A DNA stretch of 64,000 nt from GWF2-50-93 sp049297395. GTDB taxonomy: Bacteria; Verrucomicrobiota; Lentisphaeria; Victivallales; GWF2-50-93. A program made the position numbers and the translations under genes. The notes under the pieces were generated by a model. The model was not told where the DNA came from. It was given only the letters and a program-made list of their open reading frames with translations, and searched no databases. Every line of letters starts with the position of its first letter. The stretch's first letter is position 1. Below, piece by piece: positions 35,868-45,436 of this stretch. The DNA lies in NCBI GenBank assembly GCA_049297395.1, contig JBAQUG010000499.1, positions 30,259-94,258 of the forward strand. Reading direction: 5' to 3'.

Positions 35868-37313
35868 TCAGCCCTTTATCCACACCCCCCTTCCAGTACC
35901 GCCACGAGGAGTTGTATTAGGATAATCGTGGTTGATTTTCTGGGTTACAACCTCGACCAGAGTGTTCATGTCAGGGCAGGAACAAGTAGAATCTGCAAGA
36001 GATATCTCAAGTCCTTTTACCATGCAAATGCTGTCCGGTGAAAACAGTTCAACCCACTTGGAGGGGTCTTTTCCAAATTTATATGTTTGTGAACCAGGCC
36101 CAATACGTATTAATTTATTGTTTGAGGACAGCGGGAAATCCGCAACAACATCTTTTATCGAGATTCCATCTATGTTCAATGCAATCTGGAATACAGGTTC
36201 GTCTGGTACTGCGGCAAGTCGGATATCCCTGAAATACAGATTAGACATATGCCCGATAGGATCCGCATAATCATTATCCCGCCCCAGTTCCAAATTAGGC
36301 TGATCATACATCTTGAACGTCTTGATGCCTGATATACCATGGAACACACAATTTTCGATATGACAGTCCACCCTCTTTTTGTCCGGGAAGTTTTTCATTC
36401 CAGCTAAAAGCCTGATTTCAGACTGACTATCAGGACGATTTGCACTGACTCCATTTACGTCTTCTACAAAAATATGATGAATCGGACCAAATGTCATGCT
36501 GGTGTTTTTCCAATCCCATGCAGTTAAGGCGACGATATCGTCACCCATCGTCCCTGCGGCATTGCGGATATTTCGGACAACACCATAATCTGCGGGGCCA
36601 TTGATATGCACGCCATCACGCCGATGATCTTCAAAGCGTATGTTCTCAACAAGAAACTGGCTGCAATTGCTGAATTGAACACCATGAAGCCGACATTCAC
36701 GGAATGTGACATTTGCGATGCGAACATTGCGCACATTGCTGAACTGGAACGTGCCATTCGTGCAAAATGCGTCATTGGTTCTTCCACCCGCTTCAATAGC
36801 TCCGCCGAGATTGCCATTTAACTCACCGCGCGCCGTCGCCAACGTCGACCATATCCCACCATCGACAACGATTCCCGTATCAGGATTTTGCAGGCCGACC
36901 TCTCCACGCTGTCCACAGATGATGTGTTTATTGCGTATCATGGAGCAATTGCTGCCTGGCTTAAGGATGATCCGGCCTTTTCCCTTTACGATCAGGTGAT
37001 TATCAGACTTTAGAACGATAGGCCTGTCAATGTAATAGGGTTCATCCCGTTCTGGAATTATTACATTGTCATGCGTATCCAGGGTCTTTTGTATTGCATC
37101 AGACCATATCTGGCCATTCACATTGACTTTCTGCATCTGCCCGTCGTCGGCGCAGTGCATTTCTGTCCAGGAAGAAGTTTTGACGAGATCCCGGTATTGA
37201 TCTACTTCATATCCCTTCACTTCCAAGTCCGAAGCAGACAAGGATTTTACGGCATCGAGTATTTCGCCAATCAATGATTTTTCGCGACTCGCAGGTGTGA
37301 TTTCACTTTTCAT
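35868..37313 (-). CDS. Right-handed beta-helix protein, polygalacturonase/pectate-lyase-like
   Basis: A 481-residue protein with a parallel beta-helix pattern: HLIVKGKGRIILKPGSNCSMI, NVRIANVTFRECRLHGVQFSNC, NIRFEDHRRDGVHINGP and HIENCVFHGISGIKT. It resembles GH28-like and pectate-lyase-3-like proteins, but catalytic residues cannot be assigned. ATG 37313 is chosen because AGGGAG lies upstream. It overlaps the end of the esterase gene by 11 bp. A longer upstream reading exists but lacks a ribosome binding site. No signal peptide is visible, so it may act inside the cell. Confidence 0.68.
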   Translation of the reverse strand: MKSEITPASREKSLIGEILDAVKSLSASDLEVKGYEVDQYRDLVKTSSWTEMHCADDGQMQKVNVNGQIWSDAIQKTLDTHDNVIIPERDEPYYIDRPIVLKSDNHLIVKGKGRIILKPGSNCSMIRNKHIICGQRGEVGLQNPDTGIVVDGGIWSTLATARGELNGNLGGAIEAGGRTNDAFCTNGTFQFSNVRNVRIANVTFRECRLHGVQFSNCSQFLVENIRFEDHRRDGVHINGPADYGVVRNIRNAAGTMGDDIVALTAWDWKNTSMTFGPIHHIFVEDVNGVSANRPDSQSEIRLLAGMKNFPDKKRVDCHIENCVFHGISGIKTFKMYDQPNLELGRDNDYADPIGHMSNLYFRDIRLAAVPDEPVFQIALNIDGISIKDVVADFPLSSNNKLIRIGPGSQTYKFGKDPSKWVELFSPDSICMVKGLEISLADSTCSCPDMNTLVEVVTQKINHDYPNTTPRGGTGRGVWIKG

Positions 37314-38592
37314 TCCGCAGCTCTCCCTTTGGTAGACGCCAACCAGGATATTCAGGTATTTCCACCGTGTCAGAAGATACCATGGCAGCTGTCTCATCCT
37401 CGATTAGCAGATAGGCGACGACCTGCTCTCCGTCCTTCGGAGCCGGTATGGAACAACAGTAAGCGCCATCATCAACAGTTGCGTCGAACGCTTCCCATTT
37501 GGCGTCATTTGTCTGTCTGCTGGTAAAGTCCTTCAACGGCATACGCTTCACGTACCATATGGACTTCGTCACACGGGAAGGCGCTTTTACTGCGCAGGAT
37601 AAACGGAGTCCGCTTCCTTTGGCGACTGCAAGCGGAGTCCCCGCCTCCGGAAAGGGCGGCGACATTTTGAAGACAGCCTTAAAGTATCGCAATGGGATTA
37701 TCTCGTTCCCAACCTGGGTGTGGTTGTCGTTCGGCAGCATGACCAGCCGCTTATCACCCGGAAGCCCGCGCCATGTGGCTAGCACCGGCGGCATTTCGAA
37801 CCAGACATCATCTGTGCCGCTGAGCATCATGACGCTGGCCCGGCAGTCCTGCAACCCGTTTTTCGGATCGAATGCGGCCAGCCATGCATCCTGCTTTTCG
37901 GCGGGAAGCTTCCATAATCCCGCAAACCAAAGACTTCCTTTTCCAAGTTCACGGATGTAGCCGCACCCGTATTTGACTGCTGCGGCCTTTATGTGCGGTT
38001 CCAGGCCCAGGGCGAGGAGCGAGATATGGGCTCCTGCTGACATCCCTGAAAGACAGAGCCGGGTCCCGTCCACCTCCGGACGGCTGGAAAGGAACTGAAA
38101 CGCCCTCCGTACAAACAAGGTTCCAATGCAAGCCAAATCCCTGCTCAGCCTGTCCGAGCAGTGGCTGCCCACCCATTCGAATGCAGATGTGGTTTGTCCG
38201 TCCTTCATGAAGGGGGGATGCCCCCACCAGTCAATGGAGATGCAGCAGAATCCGTTGTTCGCATAATAAACCGCTGCGCTGGGATTCAATGGTCCGGGGC
38301 TTGCGCCATGGAGCTGCACCACCCCCGGATAGCTTCCAGTTTTTTTCGGACGGGCGTAATATGCGTAGATCGTCGTTGGTTTCCCTTCAATCTCCGGACC
38401 AGGAATAAAAAGTTCGGAAACATTTACTGTCCCGTCAGATGTATCGGAAATGATCTTTATTCCGGATTGGGATGAGAATTCAGGAACAGAGAACATTGCC
38501 TCCCTGTCCGATGATTCAACGTTGACGGACATGAGCAGTGATCCGGCGAAAAGCAGCAAGGCGGCCTGTGACATGATCGATATATTCATCAT
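37303..38592 (-). CDS. Secreted alpha/beta hydrolase, acetyl xylan esterase-like
   Basis: A 429-residue exported hydrolase (hydrophobic AALLLFAGSLLMSVNVESSD). The fold signature is YYARPKKTGSYPGVVQLHGA. The nucleophile elbow is GMSAGAHIS, and a candidate acid and His lie in SGTDDVWFEMPP and NDNHTQ. A C-terminal beta domain follows. It resembles CE7 and related dienelactone-hydrolase-like deacetylases. AAAGGAG precedes a double ATG. It is coupled to the downstream beta-helix gene and lies 72 bp after the GH-A-like gene. Confidence 0.75.
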   Translation of the reverse strand: MMNISIMSQAALLLFAGSLLMSVNVESSDREAMFSVPEFSSQSGIKIISDTSDGTVNVSELFIPGPEIEGKPTTIYAYYARPKKTGSYPGVVQLHGASPGPLNPSAAVYYANNGFCCISIDWWGHPPFMKDGQTTSAFEWVGSHCSDRLSRDLACIGTLFVRRAFQFLSSRPEVDGTRLCLSGMSAGAHISLLALGLEPHIKAAAVKYGCGYIRELGKGSLWFAGLWKLPAEKQDAWLAAFDPKNGLQDCRASVMMLSGTDDVWFEMPPVLATWRGLPGDKRLVMLPNDNHTQVGNEIIPLRYFKAVFKMSPPFPEAGTPLAVAKGSGLRLSCAVKAPSRVTKSIWYVKRMPLKDFTSRQTNDAKWEAFDATVDDGAYCCSIPAPKDGEQVVAYLLIEDETAAMVSSDTVEIPEYPGWRLPKGELRNEK

Positions 38593-38664
38593 ATGTTCTC
38601 CTTTCAGCCTTCCATGAAATTCCAGTTCAATCCCGCAATCTGATTCTTTCAGGGAAGGTATCTC

Positions 38665-41565
38665 CTATTTTAAATCAATTATTCCGAAGTCTTCGGGCTT
38701 TGACCAGCCCATTCCTCCAAAAACATCTATGTATTTTCTTGGAGTCTCCATTCCTGTGGCGCGGTCGATGTCGACATTGTTCAAGAGGACGCCAAATCCC
38801 AGGATCCCTTCGGATGGCGGAGAGGAAAGCCCCTTCTCAATCTGGCTCCATGGAATTGAGATCTCATAGAATGTCTCGTCTCCCTGATGGACGATCCCCC
38901 AGGAGATCTCGCCTTGTTTCAGTATTCCTTCCGGGAACGCATTTCCCATTTCCCTGCAGCCATTTTGAGCCCCCATCACCGAGTTGAGGCCGAAATCCAG
39001 CTTCTGCCATGTCTTCCATCCTGTTCCGTCCGGGTGGACGGCCAAACCTATCTGGATTGAGTCCTGCATCCAAAGTCCGCTGGGATGCCTGGTTTGGACA
39101 TGGCTCCTGTCGTACACCTTGAAACCGAGGTAGAGGTTGTTCACGTCGTATTGCACCCCGACCCTCAGGGCCATGGCGGCGGAGAGTTCGGGATTGGCCT
39201 TGTCGGAAGCGGCGTTGAAAAGCTCCAGCAGCCAGTCGTTCAAGTTTCCGTCGATCTTTGGTGGGGCATTGACAAGTCGTCGGGCTTGAATGACGGGCTT
39301 AGGCAAGGGTGCTGGGAATGAGCATTCCGCGCCATTCGTATCCTTGAATACCAGGGATGGCTTGCCGGTTTTAGGAAGAGCCACTCCGTCCTTCCGCAGA
39401 TCGAAGCTGACTTTGGTGCTCATGCCCTGGGACAGAGTAAGAGATTTTCCGGCATAGGCTTTCCCATCGACGGAGAGGCTCAGTGTCCCGGAAATATCGG
39501 CCGGTCTTCTGTTGCTGACATCGAAGGCTAGCGCGCCTGGTATCAATTCCTGCGATGGAGCAGCTGCGATTGATGGTTTCACGTCGAGCAACCGGGTGGA
39601 AACAAGAACCCCGGTTTCAGCGTTGAAGACTCCGACCAGCTTCCTTCCTTCAGAAGCATTAACGGGAACATCCAGCTTTCCAGCCTCGCCAGCGTCAATC
39701 CATGCTCCGTCGGTGAAGAGTCGCAGCTTGATCTTTCCAGCGACGGCATCCAATCTCAGGCTCTCTCCTGGGAAGGCCTTCAATTGATCCGCTTTTCCAT
39801 CAAACGGCAGAGAGACGGGATCGATTCCCCGCAGCCATATGGGAATTGCTCCAACCTCCATGTCCGCCATGCCGTCCCTGCAGGCGTGTTCTTTCGCATT
39901 GCCCATCGGATCAAGCACGCTGATGGTCCTGAGGTTTCCGGATGGCATTCTGATTCTCATCTTCTTTTCGTTTTTTGTCCAGAGGCAAAGGATACGCTCG
40001 CCCTTGCGATCAAAGGCATAACCCAGGACACCGGGGTCGAGATACTCTATGGCCCCGAGCGACTTTGTGCCCTCAAGCAGCCTTGTTGCCATGGCTGCGG
40101 CCATGAATATCGGTTTCGGTGCCACATGGGTGGCTCCAAAGGTGGGATTGGGCAGCGTCAGATTGTAGAGAAGCCCGCATCCGGAATTGCTGGAGTGGTC
40201 GGCCGTATAGAAATAAAAAGTGCAGTCCGCTCCCTCTCCAAGTGTTATCAGATGGCCGCGCATGAAATCTGCGGCTTCAGTCCGAAGGGCGTCTGGATCA
40301 ACGCTTGGAGGCTTGCGCCAGTCGACACCCCATTCGGTGTTGATTATCCTCGCTCCAGATGGAAGATAGGTTCTCGTCATGGATACAAGCTCCCGCATGT
40401 CATCGACAAGAGATTGGCGCGAGGCGTCATCGTTGGCCAGGGCCACCACGTAGATATGGGTGAGAATGCCGTCAAGGTATTTGCCAAGTCCTTTGGCGAA
40501 CAGGCGTTTCAGAAGTGCATTGCCCGTCCTCAGCACGCCATAGTTTGGGCCGAGGAGAAGCCCTTTGGGATCGTTCTCCCTGATGGCCTCTCTGGCGACT
40601 TTGTACATCATGATGAAATCCTCGTCGGATCCCTTCCAGTGCCAGTCCGGTTCCCAGTGCAGCTGGTAGTAGTTGTTCGCCTGGTCCGGGAAAAGCGCAT
40701 CGCGCCTGGCAACCTGTTCGGTGACAAGCCTGGCAACCAGTTTCTTGTAAATCCCGAAATCTTTAGGGGCGAACTGCTGGCCCGTCCTGGTGTTGTCGAA
40801 CGCCGGGGGTACCGAGCCTTCCGGAACTTTCCAGAGCCAGGGCGGGATGCCGTGCAGGTCGACAAGCAGGCTTAGTCCAGCTTTTGATTCACAGGTCTGA
40901 TAAAAGTTTTTCGGGTTGAGTTCCGGCTTGTATGAATCCTCTCCTTTGAGGAAAAGCTCGCCGATATGCCTGTTTATGTAGATCCATTTCGCGCCAAGAA
41001 GCGGATATACAGGATCGACATAGCCGCCCTTCATCAGTTCACCGCTTGCTATGAAATTGGTGCCTTGTGCGCCAAAGCGTGAGTCGTCAGGGTGCGCCAG
41101 GGGGAGGCGTTCAATTGCCGGAAGCACGCCGTAGGCCACAAGCCCTGCCGGCCTGCTGCCATACTGGAGAATGCTGTCGCCGGAACCCCTCAACCCTATT
41201 TTGACCTCGAAATAGCCAGCTCCCGCATCTTTCAACTTTAGAATCGAGGACCATCGTGATATTCCATGAGGAACCTCCAGTTCCCCCTTGTCGATGACGT
41301 TTCCGTTATAGTCGTTGACGCTCCACTGGAGACTGTCTGGCTGTGTCCTCCTCCCATCGACGGCGACCCAGAGAGAGACCTGTTCTCCCATCTCGTAGAC
41401 TGGACAACGTGTATTTGACATGAACTCGGCGAGAACCTGTATTTTCGGCGTGGGGGACGGCGCCGTTATCGGCTCACCAGTACTTTGGGATTGAGTCTCA
41501 GCCCCGGTAACGAGCAATGAGGCCATGCATATGATGGCCGCCAATATGACAGTTATTTTCGACAT
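38665..41565 (-). CDS. Secreted GH-A-like glycosidase with CBM9-like domain
   Basis: A 966-residue exported protein (signal SKITVILAAIICMASLLVTG). It shares domain order with 21686-24628: an N-terminal beta-sandwich containing a GYFEVKIGLRGSGDS segment, a catalytic barrel with likely acid/base in LHWEPDWHWKG and nucleophile in INTEWGVDW, beta domains, and CBM9-like PPKIDGNLNDWLL at the end. The segments LAHPDDSRFG and ITLGEGADCTFYFY recur in the 41685 protein, its nearest relative. Substrate unknown. Confidence 0.7.
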   Translation of the reverse strand: MSKITVILAAIICMASLLVTGAETQSQSTGEPITAPSPTPKIQVLAEFMSNTRCPVYEMGEQVSLWVAVDGRRTQPDSLQWSVNDYNGNVIDKGELEVPHGISRWSSILKLKDAGAGYFEVKIGLRGSGDSILQYGSRPAGLVAYGVLPAIERLPLAHPDDSRFGAQGTNFIASGELMKGGYVDPVYPLLGAKWIYINRHIGELFLKGEDSYKPELNPKNFYQTCESKAGLSLLVDLHGIPPWLWKVPEGSVPPAFDNTRTGQQFAPKDFGIYKKLVARLVTEQVARRDALFPDQANNYYQLHWEPDWHWKGSDEDFIMMYKVAREAIRENDPKGLLLGPNYGVLRTGNALLKRLFAKGLGKYLDGILTHIYVVALANDDASRQSLVDDMRELVSMTRTYLPSGARIINTEWGVDWRKPPSVDPDALRTEAADFMRGHLITLGEGADCTFYFYTADHSSNSGCGLLYNLTLPNPTFGATHVAPKPIFMAAAMATRLLEGTKSLGAIEYLDPGVLGYAFDRKGERILCLWTKNEKKMRIRMPSGNLRTISVLDPMGNAKEHACRDGMADMEVGAIPIWLRGIDPVSLPFDGKADQLKAFPGESLRLDAVAGKIKLRLFTDGAWIDAGEAGKLDVPVNASEGRKLVGVFNAETGVLVSTRLLDVKPSIAAAPSQELIPGALAFDVSNRRPADISGTLSLSVDGKAYAGKSLTLSQGMSTKVSFDLRKDGVALPKTGKPSLVFKDTNGAECSFPAPLPKPVIQARRLVNAPPKIDGNLNDWLLELFNAASDKANPELSAAMALRVGVQYDVNNLYLGFKVYDRSHVQTRHPSGLWMQDSIQIGLAVHPDGTGWKTWQKLDFGLNSVMGAQNGCREMGNAFPEGILKQGEISWGIVHQGDETFYEISIPWSQIEKGLSSPPSEGILGFGVLLNNVDIDRATGMETPRKYIDVFGGMGWSKPEDFGIIDLK

Positions 41566-41651
41566 GTTGGATAGTCTCCGTAATAATTTAAAAATTGACT
41601 TATTGAAATTATTTTTCTTGATTTCTCAATACTTCCAAAACTTTGAATAAC

Positions 41652-41684
41652 CTTGAATGCGGGGAAATGAAAACCTTTTAAGGA
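41652..41684 (-). repeat. 3'-end repeat, second copy
   Basis: These 33 bases match the complement of 2258-2290 except for the length of two A runs (GGGGAAATGAAAACC against GGGGAATGAAAAACC). Both copies sit just downstream of a stop codon and are oriented alike relative to that gene. The full hairpin seen at 2237-2290 is partly lost here. Confidence 0.5.
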
Positions 41685-44600
41685 TTATGGCCTCAGAAGA
41701 GCGGTGATAGCTGAGTCAGTCATCCCTATGATGTATCGAGGACATTGGCCTGCTGTAATTGTCAGATCCCCGCCGCTCGTGGCTTGTGTGGTTGGATTTC
41801 CCATGAAATCACAGAGGGTGACTGATGCCGCCCCCGTCGCTATGGTGACGCTCCGGTCGACATTATCCTTGCACCAGATGGCGACGACGTTTTCATCGGC
41901 CCGTTTGAAGGCATATCCGTAAATGGCGCTCGACATCGGGAAGATCAGCCGTCCGGTGGTTGTCGTTCCATCGATAAGGCGAGTGAGCGCGCAGCCAGCC
42001 ATGAAGGCAGGCTTCGGAGATACGTTAGTCACTCCGTAGCCTGAGCCCATGGTAAGATTGAACAACAAGCCAGCTCCGGCGTTGATACCGGTGCCTGCCG
42101 GATTTCCCCCATCTGTATTATAGAAGAACCAACTGGTACGGCATCCTTCGCCCAGGAAAATCAGATGTCCTCGGACGGTATACGCCGCATGTTTCAATAT
42201 CATGTCGGAAGTCACGCTCATATAGGGAGCGCGATAATCCATGCCCCACTCCGTTTGGTGCATCTCGGCTCCCGTCTTCAAATACGTCGCCATCAAACTC
42301 TTGATGGCGGCGAGGCTGGCCTCCAGATTCCCATACTCAGGAACATATTGGTTTGGATCGTCATCAGGATTGCCATTTTTACGGTAATAGCCATGAAAGC
42401 TTACGCCGTCTGGAATGCCGTCGAGACCCAGCCCCGTATTCTGCAATGCGGGCAGCAACTCTGTGAGTTCAAGAACCGCGTTTTCAGGCATGGCATAGGT
42501 CGGCATGAGAACCTTTGCGTTGGGATCCGCCTCGTGAATCCCCAATGAGACCCGCCCGTACTGCATGGCGGCTTCTTCAACCGTTCCCTTCCAGTGCCAT
42601 TCTGGCTCCCAGTCAAGCTTATAGTAGACAGGGAGATCCACACCGAACCGGGCGTTCTGCCTGTAGGCCATTTCTGCGGAAAGGACTTCCGCGTAGTTTT
42701 GATATTGGACGGGGTCGCGAAGAGCGAATGCTTGATCCTCGAAACCTGGGTAACCGTAAGTTTTTGGATCAAACCCCACGGGGACATCGTAAGACCATGT
42801 CGGCCTTTTATAGAGATCGAACATAGGATACAACCCATTGCGGACGATGTAATCCGTGGCTCCTCGATTGGCGGCCATAGTGGCGGCAGTCGCCTCTCCT
42901 GGGATATTCGGCTCACGATTCGCCCACTGATATGAGGAATTATAGGCCCAATGCGTGCCAAGTGTGGTATAAACCGGGTTTACCCAGTCGGCGGGCGCGG
43001 AGGGGAGCAGGAAATTGCTGCCGGTAAGGCCAAATCGGGAATCGCTCGGATGCGCCAGTGTGAGCGCTGAGAACGTTGGCAGTATGCCGAACGATGCCAT
43101 GCCGAGAGGCCGAGTTCCAAGAGCCGGCAATATCGCCACGCCGTTGGCAATTTCGGCTTGCACCTCCATATATCCAGAGGGAAGCCCGCTCATCTCGACG
43201 GGATGTGTCGTGGAGAGCTCCAAACCTTGGGCCGTTATTGTGCCTGACCGCAAAACGTTCCTGGCGTAATCTACGACCATCCAGTTAATCACGCTAGGCG
43301 CCGCGGTGGTGCGCGTCACGTTGAACAACATGTTTACCTTACTGTTAGCCGCAAATACTGGGAACGTTGGAGAACTGGGAAAATCGACGCTCAGTGATTC
43401 CGTGGGAAGCGTGTTTACGGCGACATCATCGAGGTAATAGGCGCCAATAGCGCCACTGCCGGGGCCGAAATAGATCGAGTCGAAGTTGACTAGACAATTG
43501 CCGCTGACAAAGCCAACGCCGCCCAGTGAGCCCGACGTTCCATTAGATGCCGTCCAGTTGATGTCATACGTCTCTAAATCAAGAGAGATGTTTTTGAAAG
43601 TCATCGTGTAAGTGACACCGGCCATAGGTCTTTTTGCCGTGGAAAACCCCGGCAGATATGACCAATTACCTTGGGCATCCCGGTATGACATGCTGTTTAG
43701 CGAAAAATCAATCGCCTTGTATAAGTCATGGCCTGGATTCGCGCTGCTGCTGCATAGCTTGAATCTGTAACTATTTGCCGCCCCCAGCGAAGTGAAGTTG
43801 AATTTGAAGGAGACTTCGAGATTCTTCGTTGTGGGCGAAAATGTTTGATAGAGGGTTTGAGTCCCTGCGGCTGTTGTGTCGTTTATGTAGAGTTGGTTTG
43901 ATCCATTGCGGCTTTGGACGGTCGCCGATCCACCCGTTGTCTTCACCACCCAGGGAGATACAGGCGCATTGCCGATCATGTAAGCCGACCAATCCTCAGA
44001 GACGAGAGATGCCTCCTTGACCACGACATCATCAAGGTAATACGCGGCAATAGCGCCACTGCCTGTGCCGAAATAGACCGAGGCGAAGTCGAGTAGATAA
44101 TTGCCGCTGGCAAAGCCAACGCCGCTCAGTGAGCCCGACGTCCCATCGTCTGCCATCCAGTTGATGTCATAGGTCTCTGAATCAAGCGAGATGTTCCTGA
44201 ACACCATCGTGTAAGTGGCACCGACCGTAGGTCTTTTTGCCATGGAAAACCCCGGCAGATATGACCACTCACCTTCGGCATCCACGTATGACATGCTGTT
44301 TAGCGAAAAATCAATTGCGCTATATAAGTAATTGCCTGGATTCGCACCGCTGCTGCATACCTTGAATCTGTAGCCAGTCGACGCACCCAACGAAGCGAAG
44401 TTGAACTTGAAGGAGACTTCGAGATTTTTCGTTGTGGGAGCAAATGCTTGATAGAAGGATTGAGTCCCATCGCATGTTGGATCGTCTATGTAGAGTCGGT
44501 TTGATCCATTGCAGCTTTGGACGGCCACCGATCCCTCCGATGTGTTCACTACCCAGGGCGCCTCAAGCGTGTCTCCGATCGCGTAAGCCGACCAATCTTC

Positions 44601-45350
44601 AGAGACGATTGGTGCCTTGACCACGACATCATCGAGGTAGTAGGAGCCAATAGCGCCCTTGCCGGAGCCGAAATAGACCGAGGCGAAGTCGGGTAGACAG
44701 TTGCCGCTGGCAAAGCCAACGCCGCTCAGTGAGCCCGACGTCCCATCAGACGCCATCCATTTGATGTCATACGTCTCTGAGGCAAGCGAGATGTTTTTGA
44801 ACGTCATCGTGTACGTGACACCGGGCGTAGGCCTTTTTTCCATGGAAAACCCCGGCAGATATGACCAACCTCCGGCAGCATCATTGTATGACATGCTGTT
44901 TAGCGAAAAATCAATCGCGCTATTGAAGTAAGCGCCTGGACTCGCGCTGCTGCCGCATACCTTGAATCTGTAGCCAGTCGCCGCGCCCAGCGAAGCGAAG
45001 TTGAACTTGAAGGAGACTTCGAGCTTCGACGTTGTGGGCGCGAATTCTTGATAGAAGGATTGAGTCCCAGCGTCTGTTGGATCGTCTATGTAGAGTCGGT
45101 TTGATCCATCGTTGCTTTGGACGGTCGCCGATCCACCCGTTGTCTCCACCACCCAGGGAGACACCGGAACGCTCCCTGGCGCGTAAGCAGACCAATCTTC
45201 AAAAACGATTTCGTCCGCCCCCCTAAGCAGGGGATTTATTAAACAGAGCAAGCCGAGAATGCAAAAAAGCCGGCCAAACTTTTTGGGGACCATATTCATG
45301 GCATTGTAATACTTTAGGATTAAAAGCTGGCTCAACAGATAACTTTTCAT
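41685..45350 (-). CDS. Secreted GH-A-like glycosidase with three repeated N-terminal domains
   Basis: About 1221 residues. Start 45350 is chosen because AAGGGG lies seven bases upstream. Two ATGs upstream and two more downstream (nearer the hydrophobic FCILGLLCLINPLL) are alternatives. Three near-identical 200-residue domains follow the signal, each with EDWSAY, PWVV, GSNRLYIDDPT and SFKFNFASLGA motifs (beta-sandwich, probable glycan binding). After a beta domain comes a barrel with LDWEPEWHWKG and HQTEWGMDY as likely catalytic glutamates. Unlike its paralogs there is no C-terminal CBM9-like domain, so the N-terminal repeats may take that role. Confidence 0.7.
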   Translation of the reverse strand: MKSYLLSQLLILKYYNAMNMVPKKFGRLFCILGLLCLINPLLRGADEIVFEDWSAYAPGSVPVSPWVVETTGGSATVQSNDGSNRLYIDDPTDAGTQSFYQEFAPTTSKLEVSFKFNFASLGAATGYRFKVCGSSASPGAYFNSAIDFSLNSMSYNDAAGGWSYLPGFSMEKRPTPGVTYTMTFKNISLASETYDIKWMASDGTSGSLSGVGFASGNCLPDFASVYFGSGKGAIGSYYLDDVVVKAPIVSEDWSAYAIGDTLEAPWVVNTSEGSVAVQSCNGSNRLYIDDPTCDGTQSFYQAFAPTTKNLEVSFKFNFASLGASTGYRFKVCSSGANPGNYLYSAIDFSLNSMSYVDAEGEWSYLPGFSMAKRPTVGATYTMVFRNISLDSETYDINWMADDGTSGSLSGVGFASGNYLLDFASVYFGTGSGAIAAYYLDDVVVKEASLVSEDWSAYMIGNAPVSPWVVKTTGGSATVQSRNGSNQLYINDTTAAGTQTLYQTFSPTTKNLEVSFKFNFTSLGAANSYRFKLCSSSANPGHDLYKAIDFSLNSMSYRDAQGNWSYLPGFSTAKRPMAGVTYTMTFKNISLDLETYDINWTASNGTSGSLGGVGFVSGNCLVNFDSIYFGPGSGAIGAYYLDDVAVNTLPTESLSVDFPSSPTFPVFAANSKVNMLFNVTRTTAAPSVINWMVVDYARNVLRSGTITAQGLELSTTHPVEMSGLPSGYMEVQAEIANGVAILPALGTRPLGMASFGILPTFSALTLAHPSDSRFGLTGSNFLLPSAPADWVNPVYTTLGTHWAYNSSYQWANREPNIPGEATAATMAANRGATDYIVRNGLYPMFDLYKRPTWSYDVPVGFDPKTYGYPGFEDQAFALRDPVQYQNYAEVLSAEMAYRQNARFGVDLPVYYKLDWEPEWHWKGTVEEAAMQYGRVSLGIHEADPNAKVLMPTYAMPENAVLELTELLPALQNTGLGLDGIPDGVSFHGYYRKNGNPDDDPNQYVPEYGNLEASLAAIKSLMATYLKTGAEMHQTEWGMDYRAPYMSVTSDMILKHAAYTVRGHLIFLGEGCRTSWFFYNTDGGNPAGTGINAGAGLLFNLTMGSGYGVTNVSPKPAFMAGCALTRLIDGTTTTGRLIFPMSSAIYGYAFKRADENVVAIWCKDNVDRSVTIATGAASVTLCDFMGNPTTQATSGGDLTITAGQCPRYIIGMTDSAITALLRP
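43425..45200 (-). repeat. Three tandem 600-bp coding repeats
   Basis: Landmark CAGTGAGCCCGACGT occurs near 43526, 44126 and 44726, exactly 600 bp apart, with long identical stretches between. The copies differ mainly by scattered substitutions, which points to recent duplication or gene conversion. Confidence 0.8.
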
Positions 45351-45436
45351 TTTCATCGCCCCTTTTTTAAGATTCAATAAAACGAGTTTGAATTAGAAAT
45401 AATCACTTTAAAAAACAATAGGTTTCATGGACTCCT

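Noticed and set aside
39784..40875. Plus-strand frame of 363 codons
   Set aside because: Antisense to the GH-A-like gene at 38665-41565, which has a signal peptide and catalytic motifs. The frame has no domain signature.
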